This document shows positions 7,399 to 15,314 of a stretch of DNA of 32,175 nucleotides, in pieces. A program made the translations under genes and the position numbers. Below the pieces are notes generated by a model that was not told the origin of the DNA, ran no database searches, and was given only the letters and a program-made list of their open reading frames with translations. Source of the DNA: CAYONM01 sp964405325 (lineage in GTDB: Bacteria; Planctomycetota; UBA11346); contig CAYONM010000014.1 in assembly GCA_964405325.1 (NCBI GenBank), forward strand, positions 1 through 32,175. The letters are read 5' to 3'. Position 1 is the stretch's first letter. Each line of letters starts with the position of its first letter.

Positions 7399-8963
7399 AG
7401 CCGCTCCGCGATGCTGATGGTGATGTCATCGGTGCTGGCTTGGTGGTCCAGGTGCTGTTTCAGGGCGCTCTGCAGGGCGGACAGAACGGCCTGGGCGCCG
7501 TCCCTGCCAGCGGCTTCGATCAGATTGCGGACCCGGTCGAAGCCGAATTCCACGCCACTGCGGGGGTCGATTGCTTCCTGCAGGCCATCGGTCAAGACCA
7601 CCAGCAGATCCCCACGGTGCAGCGTCGGTAGGGAGTGTTGTTGATACTCGCTCTCGGTCAGGGCGCCCAGCAACAGGCCGGTCTCCTCCTCGGGCTGCTT
7701 ACACCGTCGCGTGTCCGCGCGGTAGATCAGCGGGGCTTCGTGCCCGGCGCTGGCCCACTGGCAGCTGCCATTGGCGCCGAGTCGGCACAGGCACATGGTC
7801 ATGAAAGCGTCGTCGGCCATATCTCGTTCGAGCAAGGTGTTGAGTTGCTCTAGTATGACACCGAGTTTTTGATCGTGCTGGTGCAAACCCAGCAGGAAGG
7901 CGCGGGCGGTGCTCATCATCAAGGCGGCGCCCAGGCCGTGCCCGGAGACGTCGCCCACGACCAGGTCGCAATTGCCATTGCTGTTGGGCAGAAAATCGTG
8001 GTAGTCACCACTGACCTGATCGCAGTTCTGGTGCCAGGCGATCAGACGCCAGTTGGGCAACGCTGGTGGTACTCGCGGCAGCAGTTGCTCTTGAATGGTC
8101 CGGCCCAATTCCAGGTCACGCAGCAGCTGTTGTCGTTCGAGGTCGCGAGCGATCAGTTGGGTATTGTCGATCGCCACCGCCGCCTGGGCGCAAAAGGCGG
8201 CCAGGACTTCTTCGTCGTGATGACTGAAGGGTTGCACCGCGTTGGCGTCGGCGGTCATGGTCAGGCGGCCTTCCAGGGTCGCGAGCCGGGCCTGTTCTTT
8301 GGTGCCCAGGGTCTGATCGTGTTTGAAGTGTGAGATGACCTGTCGGCACAGGGCGAAATCGCCGTATTCGAAAGCGGCGCCGATCAGGCTGAAGCCGCTC
8401 TGGATGACTTTGTCGCGGTCGGTTTCCGAGCTCTGGATCACCCGTTCGTAGGTGCGAACGGCACGGCGGAAGCGACTGTGCTCTGGTGTGGCACGACTGC
8501 GGATGGCTGACTCGTCACGTTTATTTAGGGCCTGCAGCACGCCGATCACCCGGTTCTCGTGGTTGATCAGCGGCAGGCACAGGATGCTTCTGGTGCGATA
8601 GCCGGTGGCTTGGTCGTGTTCGCGATTGAAGCGATGGTCGTCGTAGGCATCGGCCAGATTGATGGCTTCGCCACTGGTGGCCACGGCCCCAGCGATGCCG
8701 GTGTTGATGGGCAGGTGGATCTCATTGGTGCCCTGGGCGATGTGCGTCCACAGCTCCTGTCGTTCCTCGTCCACCAGGAACAGCGAGGCGCGATCGGCCT
8801 TCACCAGGTTGCTGGCGGAGCTGACGATCAGATCCAGCAGGCGATTCAGGTCCCGCTCCAGGCTCATCGCCCGGGTGACGGCCAGCACGGTCTTGAGGTC
8901 TTGGGAGATACGGGCCGTGCGGCTGGAGCAGAAGCGGTCTGAGTCGGTGGAGGACTCGCTCAC
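7395..8963 (-). CDS. GAF-domain SpoIIE-type PP2C phosphatase (RsbU-like)
   Basis: A 522-residue cytosolic signal-input phosphatase. A GAF sensor domain begins near residue 28 and runs to GVLQALNK (141-148). Its last helix, PFSHHDEEVLAAFCAQAAVAIDNTQ, only appears at 245-269, so about 95 residues (149-243) interrupt the domain. A short coiled-coil linker (270-296, RDLERQQLLRDLELGRTIQEQLLP) leads to the SpoIIE catalytic domain. Metal-binding acids are D320 in VSGDYHDF, D338 in VGDVSGHG, D459 in LTDGLQEA and D513 in TDDIT. It would dephosphorylate the STAS partner at 6569-6934. The start is a GTG overlapping the LysM gene stop (GTGA), with AAGGGAA upstream. No transmembrane segment is seen; sensing may come through the LysM protein or a GAF ligand. 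Confidence 0.9.
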   Translation of the reverse strand: MSESSTDSDRFCSSRTARISQDLKTVLAVTRAMSLERDLNRLLDLIVSSASNLVKADRASLFLVDEERQELWTHIAQGTNEIHLPINTGIAGAVATSGEAINLADAYDDHRFNREHDQATGYRTRSILCLPLINHENRVIGVLQALNKRDESAIRSRATPEHSRFRRAVRTYERVIQSSETDRDKVIQSGFSLIGAAFEYGDFALCRQVISHFKHDQTLGTKEQARLATLEGRLTMTADANAVQPFSHHDEEVLAAFCAQAAVAIDNTQLIARDLERQQLLRDLELGRTIQEQLLPRVPPALPNWRLIAWHQNCDQVSGDYHDFLPNSNGNCDLVVGDVSGHGLGAALMMSTARAFLLGLHQHDQKLGVILEQLNTLLERDMADDAFMTMCLCRLGANGSCQWASAGHEAPLIYRADTRRCKQPEEETGLLLGALTESEYQQHSLPTLHRGDLLVVLTDGLQEAIDPRSGVEFGFDRVRNLIEAAGRDGAQAVLSALQSALKQHLDHQASTDDITISIAERL

Positions 8964-10514
8964 GGGTTCCCTTGGGCCCTTCGCAGGAGCTCTTGCAGGC
9001 CGCTTGGGCCGCGGTCTTCCGTGTCATCGACCGGTGGTGTCGGGCTCGGTTTGCGTGGTGGTGGCGCTGGTCGGCTTGGCTGGCTGCGACCTTCGGCTTC
9101 CTTGCCGGGCAGCACGATGCGTTGCCCGGGCACGAGACGGTTGGCATTCAGCCCGGGATTGGCTGCCAGGATGCGCTTGTAGGCTTCGGGATCGCCATAT
9201 TCGCGTTTGGCAATGGCGATCAGAGTGTCACCGGAGCTGATGGTATACCCGGTGCCGGTGGTGGCGCTGCTCGGGCTGCTCGTGCTGCTCGGTTGCGTGT
9301 TCGCTCCGCTGGAATCGCTGCTGCTGGACGCGGGCGCATCGGGGATGATCAGGCGTTGCCCGACCCGCAGGTCGATGGGATCGCTGATGTCGTTGGCTGC
9401 AGCGATCTCGCGCCAGCGTTTGGCGGTGCCGTAGTAGCGTTGGCTGATGGTGCCAAGGATCTCGCCCTTGGCGACCACGTGCACAGTGGCGCCGGCCGGG
9501 GTTCGAGTGGTGCTGGATGAGCGGTTGGCAGGGGCGCTGCCAGCTTCAGGCAGCAGAATGGTCTGTCCAACCGCCAGAGAATAGGAGTCTACGTTATTGA
9601 GCGCCTTGATCTCCTGCCAGCGGTTGGCGTCGCCCAGTTGTCGTTGTGCGATCAGATAATAGCTGTCGCCTCGCTTGACCGTGTACTGTCGTTTGCCGTC
9701 GCTGCTGGTCGTGGGCTGGGGCTGGGGGCTACTACTGCTGCTGGCCACCTGTGGGATGCGCAGCTTCTCCCCGGCGCGTAGGGCAGCGGGATCGTCGATC
9801 TGGTTGGCTTCCTGGATACGGCGCCAGTGACGGCTGCTGCCGTACATCTGGCGGCTGATGTCACCCAAGGTGTCGCCCTTTTGGACGGTGTATTCGCGAT
9901 CCGAGCTGCTGCTGTCGGCTGTTTGGGCCGGTCGGCTGGGGCTTGGTGTCGGTGTCGGGGTGGGTTGGGTTTCCGGACGGCTCGGCTGGGACTTGGGGCG
10001 TTGCGGCCGTGATGGTTGGCGGTTGGAATCGTAGTCATCCAGCGGATCGGCTTTTTCCAATAGGGCCAACAGGTTGGCGGCGCCATCGCGCACTGCCGNN
10101 NNNNNNNNNNNNNNNNNNNNNNNNNNNNNNNNNNNNNNNNNNNNNNNNNNNNNNNNNNNNNNNNNNNNNNNNNNNNNNNNNNNNNNNNNNNNNNNNNNGC
10201 TTGCTGGGCTCGGGCGTGGGTCGGCTGGCCGGCTTGCTGGGCTCGGGCGTGGGTCGGCTGGCCGGCTTGCTGGGCTCGGGCGTGGGCCGGCTGGCCGGCT
10301 TGCTGGGTTCCGGTGTTGGCCGCGTGTCTGCTGGCCGCGACGGTTTCGGTAGCTGTGGCGCAGAAGCGGGGACCGTGGGTCCCTTGGCTACCACCGGCTG
10401 ATCCTCGCCCTCGCTCACCCCGCTGCCGCTGGGTTCGGTGAAGGCGATCCCGATCAGAACCAGACACACGATCAAAATCACCGTGGCCAGGATCGCATCC
10501 TTGTTGAGTGCCAT
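8960..10514 (-). CDS. Membrane-anchored protein with four LysM domains (interrupted by assembly gap)
   Basis: One gene read across the 100-N gap. The N-terminus has a signal-anchor helix (ILATVILIVCLVLIGIAFTE), then a Pro-rich stalk with PTPEPSKPASR repeats that runs into the gap. After the gap come a short helical segment (NLLALLEKADPL), another Pro/Ser/Thr linker and four LysM repeats, each starting near YTVQKGDTL and ending in a G-x-x-L-x-IP motif, separated by Ser-rich linkers. LysM binds peptidoglycan glycan, so the protein should span from inner membrane to wall. The ATG at 10514 is preceded by GAGGAG. The two halves lie in different frames as given, and restoring one frame needs a gap length divisible by 3. 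It overlaps the phosphatase start, which ties wall binding to the signalling module. Confidence 0.85.
10099..10198. other. Assembly gap (100 N)
   Basis: A run of exactly 100 N, the usual placeholder for a gap of unknown size, falls at the end of the 33-bp tandem repeats inside the LysM gene. The repeat array is the likely reason the assembly broke here. Confidence 0.98.
10199..10330. repeat. 33-bp tandem repeats encoding a Pro-rich stalk
   Basis: Three near-identical 33-bp units (10199-10231, 10232-10264, 10265-10297) and a fourth degraded one (10298-10330) lie directly beside the assembly gap. Read on the minus strand, each unit encodes the 11-residue repeat PTPEPSKPASR. More units probably lie in the gap. 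The unit length keeps the frame, so copy number could vary freely and change the length of the periplasmic stalk. Confidence 0.9.
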
Positions 10515-10658
10515 CTGTGCGCTCCTCGTCCGCAAAGCTCGGCGCAGCGTAGTCCTGGCTGGAGTGCTGTCCACGCGTACCGAACCAGCTCCAGGCAAGC
10601 GGCTTCCACGAGATACATACCCGGTGGCGCGCCGCCTGCCAACCCTAGATTGGCAACC

Positions 10659-11390
10659 ATGCTACGTCTGCTTTCACTGCAATGCGCTGGCGGCCCCGAT
10701 CAGATGTGTCTGGATGAGGCGCTTCTGGATCGGAGTGCGCAAGCGACCTGTCGACTCTATCGTTGGCAGCCAGCGACGGTGTCTTTGGGCTATTTCCAGG
10801 ATTACCAGGCCATTGTCGCGCAGTTGCCGCCAGGCATGCCGGTGGTGCGGCGAATTACCGGTGGCGGAGCCATCTGGCATGAGCACGAGATCACTTACAG
10901 CATCGTGTATCACAGTGGCGTCGATCTGCCGACCCAACAAACGGAGGTCTTCGCTCGTCTGCACGGCGCCATTCAGGCGGCCGTGCGCGCGCTGGGCGGT
11001 CGGGATCTGGGGCGGCAGGTCATGAGCACAGGTGACCGACGCTACCGGGAGGAGCCGCGTTGTTTCGCCAGTCCGGCCAAGGACGATCTGATCGATGCCG
11101 CTGGGGCCAAGATCCTGGGCAGTGCCGCGCGGCAGCGGGGTGAGCGCTGCTTGATCCACGGCAGCCTGAAGCTGGCCAGCAATCCCTGGGATGGCGACGC
11201 GGTTGCCGGTTGCGGCCTGGATGCCGATAGTGCCATCGCCGCTTTGCAGCGGGCTGTGAGCAGTGCGTTGGATCTGCCGCTGCGGCCGGGCGAGTTGACC
11301 ACCGCGGAGCAGGCGCGTTGGCAAGAATTGAAGCGTCTGCGTTATGGCGACGAGGCCTGGGTGCAGCGCCGTCAGGGGCCGCGGGCCTGA
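10659..11390 (+). CDS. Lipoate-protein ligase / octanoyltransferase family protein (LipM/LplA-like)
   Basis: A 243-residue member of the BPL/LplA/LipB fold. Hallmarks are PVVRRITGGGAIWHEHEITY (61-80), the RRxTGGGAxxH motif that binds the acyl group, and CFASPAKDDLIDAAGAKILG (135-154), followed by RCLIHGSL. The Lys of the AKILGSA stretch (K151) is the conserved acyl-binding Lys. C135 lies where the catalytic Cys of LipM-type octanoyltransferases is found, so a transferase using octanoyl-ACP is as likely as an ATP-dependent ligase. It attaches lipoyl or octanoyl groups to E2 or GcvH proteins. It lacks the C-terminal accessory domain of full-length LplA. The ATG at 10659 is preferred over a TTG three codons upstream; neither has a clear ribosome site. 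It is divergent from the LysM gene. Confidence 0.85.
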   Translation: MLRLLSLQCAGGPDQMCLDEALLDRSAQATCRLYRWQPATVSLGYFQDYQAIVAQLPPGMPVVRRITGGGAIWHEHEITYSIVYHSGVDLPTQQTEVFARLHGAIQAAVRALGGRDLGRQVMSTGDRRYREEPRCFASPAKDDLIDAAGAKILGSAARQRGERCLIHGSLKLASNPWDGDAVAGCGLDADSAIAALQRAVSSALDLPLRPGELTTAEQARWQELKRLRYGDEAWVQRRQGPRA

Positions 11391-11500
11391 CCCGTCCGGC
11401 TTTAGAGGTGCCCTTTACATCCAGCAGCCGGAATTACCGTCGCTGAAGCTTTGTTGTGCCTCTTATCGACATGCGATCACCGCGCCCAAGGATGACCACC

Positions 11501-11578
11501 ATGCGTCGTCTGTCTCATCTGCTCCCCATGCTGATGCTGGTGTGGCTCGTCTTCTTCATCCCCTGGTCTTTCCTCTGA
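11501..11578 (+). CDS. Possible 25-residue hydrophobic peptide upstream of nuoA
   Basis: An ATG with AAGGATG upstream opens a 25-codon frame encoding a peptide that starts MRRLSHLLPMLMLVW and ends FFIPWSFL. A basic N-terminus followed by one hydrophobic span would make a small membrane peptide. Its stop is 15 nt before the nuoA ATG, and its end overlaps the nuoA ribosome site region (GAAGGGAC), so it could be a leader that couples translation into nuoA. No family is recognised, and a frame this short may be chance. Confidence 0.35.
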   Translation: MRRLSHLLPMLMLVWLVFFIPWSFL

Positions 11579-11593
11579 AGGGACCCATCTGTC

Positions 11594-12022
11594 ATGCTGC
11601 GATTGGTGCTACTGCTCCTGTTGCCCGCCCTTGCCGCCGCTGCCGAGCCGGCGGCGCCCTTGGGGCACACTCTGCCCCTGGTGGTGCTGGTGCTGCTCGC
11701 GCTGCTGGTGCCCGGCGCCATTCTGCTGTTGAGTCAGGTCCTCGGCCCCAGCCGTGTGAATACGCCAGCCAAAGACGCCGCTTACGAGTGCGGTCTGCAG
11801 CAGCCCATCGGCGGTGCCGGCGACCGCTTGTCGGTGAAGTTCTACCTGGTGGCGTTGTTGTTCCTGGTTTTTGACATTGAGGTTGCCTTTTTGTATCCGC
11901 TGGTGCTGAATTTCCGCGAGGGAGGTTGGCCCTTGTTCGGGGTGTTGGGCTTGTTCCTGGTTATGCTCGAAGCGACCTATTTGTACCTATACCACAAGGG
12001 CGCACTGAGCTGGGAGCGCTGA
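11594..12022 (+). CDS. nuoA: NADH-quinone oxidoreductase subunit A
   Basis: A 142-residue inner-membrane subunit of complex I with three membrane spans (about 27-50, 83-104, 114-134). The family signatures are AYECG (63-67) and VFDIEVAFLYP (92-102), whose acidic residues line the proton/quinone path. An extra N-terminal segment, LLLLLLPALAAAAEPAAP, looks like a cleavable signal sequence and is not found in E. coli NuoA. The ATG is preceded by GAAGGGAC. It is the first of thirteen nuo genes, all on the plus strand. No clear promoter could be named in 11391-11500. Confidence 0.95.
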   Translation: MLRLVLLLLLPALAAAAEPAAPLGHTLPLVVLVLLALLVPGAILLLSQVLGPSRVNTPAKDAAYECGLQQPIGGAGDRLSVKFYLVALLFLVFDIEVAFLYPLVLNFREGGWPLFGVLGLFLVMLEATYLYLYHKGALSWER

Positions 12023-12055
12023 AGAAGCGGCACGGCGCCGAGGAGGGAGGTCGCA

Positions 12056-12583
12056 ATGGTCTATCAGGCAAAGCCGGAGCCGGTGTCGGTCCCCGACCAG
12101 TCCCCCACCCTGGGTGAGGGTTTTTTGACCACCAGCCTGGACGCGATCTTGGCCTGGGGCCGGCGTAACAGTCTGTGGCCCTTCCCGTTCGGCACCGCCT
12201 GTTGCGCGATCGAGTTCATGAGTTCGGTGTCGTCGCGTTTCGACCTGAGCCGTTTCGGCTCCGAGCTGGTCCGCTTTTCGCCCCGCCAGGCCGATCTGCT
12301 GCTGGTGGCCGGTACCGTCACTTACAAGCAAGCACCGATTCTGCGCCGAATCTACGATCAGATGTGCGAACCCAAGTGGGTGATCAGCATGGGCGCCTGT
12401 GCCAGTTCCGGTGGTTTTTACGACTGCTACTGCACGGTGCCCGGCATCGACGAGATCGTGCCGGTGGACGTGTACATCGCCGGCTGTCCACCTCGCCCCG
12501 AGGCGATCATGGAGGCGGTCCTGCAGCTGCAGCAGCAGATCGATCGTAATCCCGCCCGCCGCCAGAAAGCGCTCGCCCGATGA
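12056..12583 (+). CDS. nuoB: NADH-quinone oxidoreductase subunit B
   Basis: A 175-residue peripheral-arm subunit carrying the terminal [4Fe-4S] cluster N2 that passes electrons to quinone. The four ligands are visible as the tandem pair C49-C50 in GTACCAIEF, C115 in MGACASSGG and C144 in IAGCPPRPEA, the same spacing as in E. coli. A strong GAGGAGGGAGG lies just upstream of the ATG. The stop overlaps the nuoCD start (ATGA at 12580-12583). Confidence 0.97.
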   Translation: MVYQAKPEPVSVPDQSPTLGEGFLTTSLDAILAWGRRNSLWPFPFGTACCAIEFMSSVSSRFDLSRFGSELVRFSPRQADLLLVAGTVTYKQAPILRRIYDQMCEPKWVISMGACASSGGFYDCYCTVPGIDEIVPVDVYIAGCPPRPEAIMEAVLQLQQQIDRNPARRQKALAR

Positions 12584-14331
12584 CTGCCGAGACCATGACC
12601 GATGCCCAGGCTCTGCTGACCAGTCACTACGGCGCCCGGCCCGATCCCCGTGCCAGTGGCGACGCCTACATCATGAGTGGCAGCCAAGTGCCGCAGGCGT
12701 TGCGACAGCTACGCGACCAGTGCGGTTTCGATCTGTTGCTGGATATCATCGGTATCGACTACCTGAGCTATCCTGGCCATCGCGACGAGCGCTTCGCCGT
12801 GGTCTATCTGCTGCGGCATCTGGATGCCTGCCGCCGACTGTGCTTGAAGGTGCTGGTGGAAGAGGATGCGGTCGAGCTGCCCAGTGTGCACGAGCTGTTC
12901 GCCAACGCCGATTGGCTTGAGCGCGAGGTCTATGATCAGTACGGCATCCGCTTCAGTGGACATCCCAATCTGAAGCGACTGCTGAATCATCACGAATTCC
13001 AGGGGCATCCCCTGCGCAAGGACTACCCGGTCCAGAAGCGGCAGAAATTGAGTGTCAACGATCCGATGTTGGATGAGATCACCGCTCGTCTGTGCCGGAA
13101 AGGGTATGCGTTGGCAAGTGAGCCCAATCTGGATGATGGCATACGGATTGTCGTCGATGGTCGCGAGCAGGAGCTGCTGACGGTCAATATGGGGCCCTCG
13201 CATCCAGCCACGCACGGCACGTTGCGCACCCTGGGCGCCCTGGACGGCGAGACCATAGCCGCTGCCGTATGCGAAATGGGCTATCTGCATCGCGGCTTCG
13301 AGAAGATGGTCGAGCAAGGCACTTTCAATATGGTGCTGCCCTACACGGATCGTCTCAATTACTGTTCGGCGATGATGAACAACGTTGGTTTCTGCCGTGC
13401 CGCCGAGCAGATGTTCGAGGTGGAAGTGCCCGAGCGCTGCCAGCTGATCCGGGTGATCATCTGCGAATTGTCGCGCATCATCGATCATGGTGTCTGTGTC
13501 GGTGCCAATCTGGTTGACGTCGGGGCTCTGACCAATTTCTGGTATCTGTACAATCCGCGCGAGCAGGTCTACGTGATCTGGGAAAAACTCTGCGGTGCCC
13601 GGCTGACCAATACCTTCACCCGCATCGGCGGTCTGTATCGCGACAGCTATCATGGTTTTGAAGACGATGTCCGCGGCGTGCTGCCGGCTCTGCGTCAGGG
13701 CGTGGACGAGGTGCTGCGCCTGATCGAACACAACCGTATTTTTGTCGACCGCACCCGTGACATTTGTGCGGTGTCGCCGGAACGCGCCCGCGCTTGGGGT
13801 TGGACCGGGCCCTGTCTGCGCGCTTCCGGTGTTGATCACGATCTGCGGAAAGTGGAACCTTATTACGGTTACGATCGCTTCGATTGGGACACGGTGATCG
13901 GTACCACCGGCGACACCTTCGATCGCATCATGGTGCGGCTGTACGAATGCCACGAGTCGCTGCGCATCATCGAGCAGGCCCTACAGCAGCTGCGGCCCGG
14001 CCCGGTCAATGTTACCGATGCGCGTTTGGCGCTGCCATCGAAGCAGCAGGTCCACCACGACATGGAGAGCCTGATCAATCAGTTCAAACTGATCTACGAA
14101 GGTGTCCGGCCGCCAGCGGGCGAGCACTACGGCGCTACCGAGGCGGCCAACGGCGAGCTGGGCTATTACATCGTCTCCGATGGCGGCACCCATCCCTATC
14201 GGATCAAGGTGCGGCCGCCTTGCTTCATGCAATTTGCAGCCTTCGCCGAACTGATCGAAGGTCATCAGGTTGCTGATGCCTTCGCCACCCTGGGCAGCCT
14301 GAACGTGATTGCGGGAGAACTGGATCGATGA
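12580..14331 (+). CDS. nuoCD: NADH-quinone oxidoreductase subunit C/D fusion
   Basis: A 583-residue fused subunit. Residues 1-155 are the NuoC (30 kDa) domain, including EREVYDQYGIRFSGHPNLKR and HPLRKDYP. Residues from about 195 are the NuoD (49 kDa) domain, starting NMGPSHPATHGTLR, with GYLHRGFEKM and the C-terminal SDGGTHPYRIKVRPPCF. NuoD lines the quinone cavity next to NuoB. The fusion matches the E. coli arrangement and differs from lineages with separate nuoC and nuoD. The NuoC domain is compact and the linker short, giving a length close to the 600-residue norm. It overlaps nuoB and nuoE by four bases each. Confidence 0.96.
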   Translation: MTAETMTDAQALLTSHYGARPDPRASGDAYIMSGSQVPQALRQLRDQCGFDLLLDIIGIDYLSYPGHRDERFAVVYLLRHLDACRRLCLKVLVEEDAVELPSVHELFANADWLEREVYDQYGIRFSGHPNLKRLLNHHEFQGHPLRKDYPVQKRQKLSVNDPMLDEITARLCRKGYALASEPNLDDGIRIVVDGREQELLTVNMGPSHPATHGTLRTLGALDGETIAAAVCEMGYLHRGFEKMVEQGTFNMVLPYTDRLNYCSAMMNNVGFCRAAEQMFEVEVPERCQLIRVIICELSRIIDHGVCVGANLVDVGALTNFWYLYNPREQVYVIWEKLCGARLTNTFTRIGGLYRDSYHGFEDDVRGVLPALRQGVDEVLRLIEHNRIFVDRTRDICAVSPERARAWGWTGPCLRASGVDHDLRKVEPYYGYDRFDWDTVIGTTGDTFDRIMVRLYECHESLRIIEQALQQLRPGPVNVTDARLALPSKQQVHHDMESLINQFKLIYEGVRPPAGEHYGATEAANGELGYYIVSDGGTHPYRIKVRPPCFMQFAAFAELIEGHQVADAFATLGSLNVIAGELDR

Positions 14332-15314
14332 GCGTGCGGGTTTTGGAAGTGCAACCGACCGATCTCGACCTGGCAGGGGTACGCGAGCGCATGGCGCCGC
14401 AAACCGAGCGGGTTGCGGAATTGTTGCGGCGCTATCCGGTCAAACGTGCGGCGCTGTTACAGGTGCTGTGGCTGATCCAGGAGGAATTCGGTTGGATCCC
14501 GCGGGTCAGCATCCGTTGGGCAGCTGAGGTCTGCGAGGTGGCGCCGGTGCACGCCTTCGCGGTGGTCGAATTTTACACCATGTACAAACAGATCCCGCCG
14601 GCGCGTTATCACATCCGGGTCTGCCAGGGGGTTAGTTGCCATATTCAAGGCGCCGAGGAGCTGATCGCGCATCTGGAGCAGAAGCTCGGCATTCGTGCTG
14701 GCGAGCACACCGAGGACGCTCTGTTCGCCTTGGAACGGGTCGAGTGCCTGGCCGCTTGCGGTAACGGTCCGGCGGTGCAGGTGAACGACGACTTCCTGTT
14801 CGGGTCGGGTGAGTTGAATCAGCACCAGGACGGTTGGCATCCCGATGCCGCCAGTCTGGATGCGTGGATCGATCGTCTGCGCGAACAGGCGGCGCAGCAG
14901 CCGGAGCTGCCGCGCATTGACGAACTGGGTGGCATTCTGGTGGGCAGCGCTGGCCATCCCGGTGCATGCGGTGCGGCCGCCGAAGACAATCCGCCGGATT
15001 ACGCACCGCCGCCACCGGCGCTGAATCCAGCCGCCAGCATTGATGGCCAGCAGGTCACGGTCCGGGCTCTGTGCGCGCCCGAGGTGACGTGGGCCGTGCT
15101 GGAACGGCAGAATGGCGTTGCTTGGCTGCAGGTCGGCGAGTGCGATCCTCGGCAGATTTCCGGACCTCCGGGGCTGAAGCAGGTGGCATTCAGCGATCAC
15201 CTGGGCGGTGCCGCCAGCGCCTGCTACCGCGTGATCGCCAGCAGCGGCGAACGAATCGCACGTCCCTCGGCTGCGGTCGCGATCGACGCCCAGGCCACGG
15301 AGGAGCAGGCATGA
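14328..15314 (+). CDS. nuoE: NADH-quinone oxidoreductase subunit E with long C-terminal extension
   Basis: A 328-residue thioredoxin-like [2Fe-2S] (N1a) subunit of the NADH-oxidising module. The ligands are C99 and C104 (VCQGVSC) and C140 and C144 (VECLAACGNGP), with canonical spacing. The standard domain ends near residue 190, which matches the 160-180 residue norm. The remaining 138 residues are extra: a linker with PPDYAPPPPALNP and then a small, probably beta-rich domain (TVRALCAPEVTWAVLERQNG to ACYRVIASSG). The extension is not recognised; two of its Cys (C249, C299) are not at cluster spacing. It begins by ATGA overlap with nuoCD and ends by ATGA overlap with nuoF. Confidence 0.93.
   Translation: MSVRVLEVQPTDLDLAGVRERMAPQTERVAELLRRYPVKRAALLQVLWLIQEEFGWIPRVSIRWAAEVCEVAPVHAFAVVEFYTMYKQIPPARYHIRVCQGVSCHIQGAEELIAHLEQKLGIRAGEHTEDALFALERVECLAACGNGPAVQVNDDFLFGSGELNQHQDGWHPDAASLDAWIDRLREQAAQQPELPRIDELGGILVGSAGHPGACGAAAEDNPPDYAPPPPALNPAASIDGQQVTVRALCAPEVTWAVLERQNGVAWLQVGECDPRQISGPPGLKQVAFSDHLGGAASACYRVIASSGERIARPSAAVAIDAQATEEQA

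Noticed and set aside
10199..10330. Regular 33-bp repeats as a CRISPR array
   Set aside because: The units are directly tandem with no spacers, and they encode an in-frame Pro-rich repeat; no cas gene is present.
11391..11500. Promoter for the nuo operon
   Set aside because: Weak -35-like TTTACA and TTGTTG sequences exist, but none has a matching -10 at proper distance, so no site is named.
12709..13953. Long open frame of 414 codons on the minus strand across nuoCD
   Set aside because: It is antisense to an unmistakable NuoCD and follows its codon bias; the translation has no recognisable motif.
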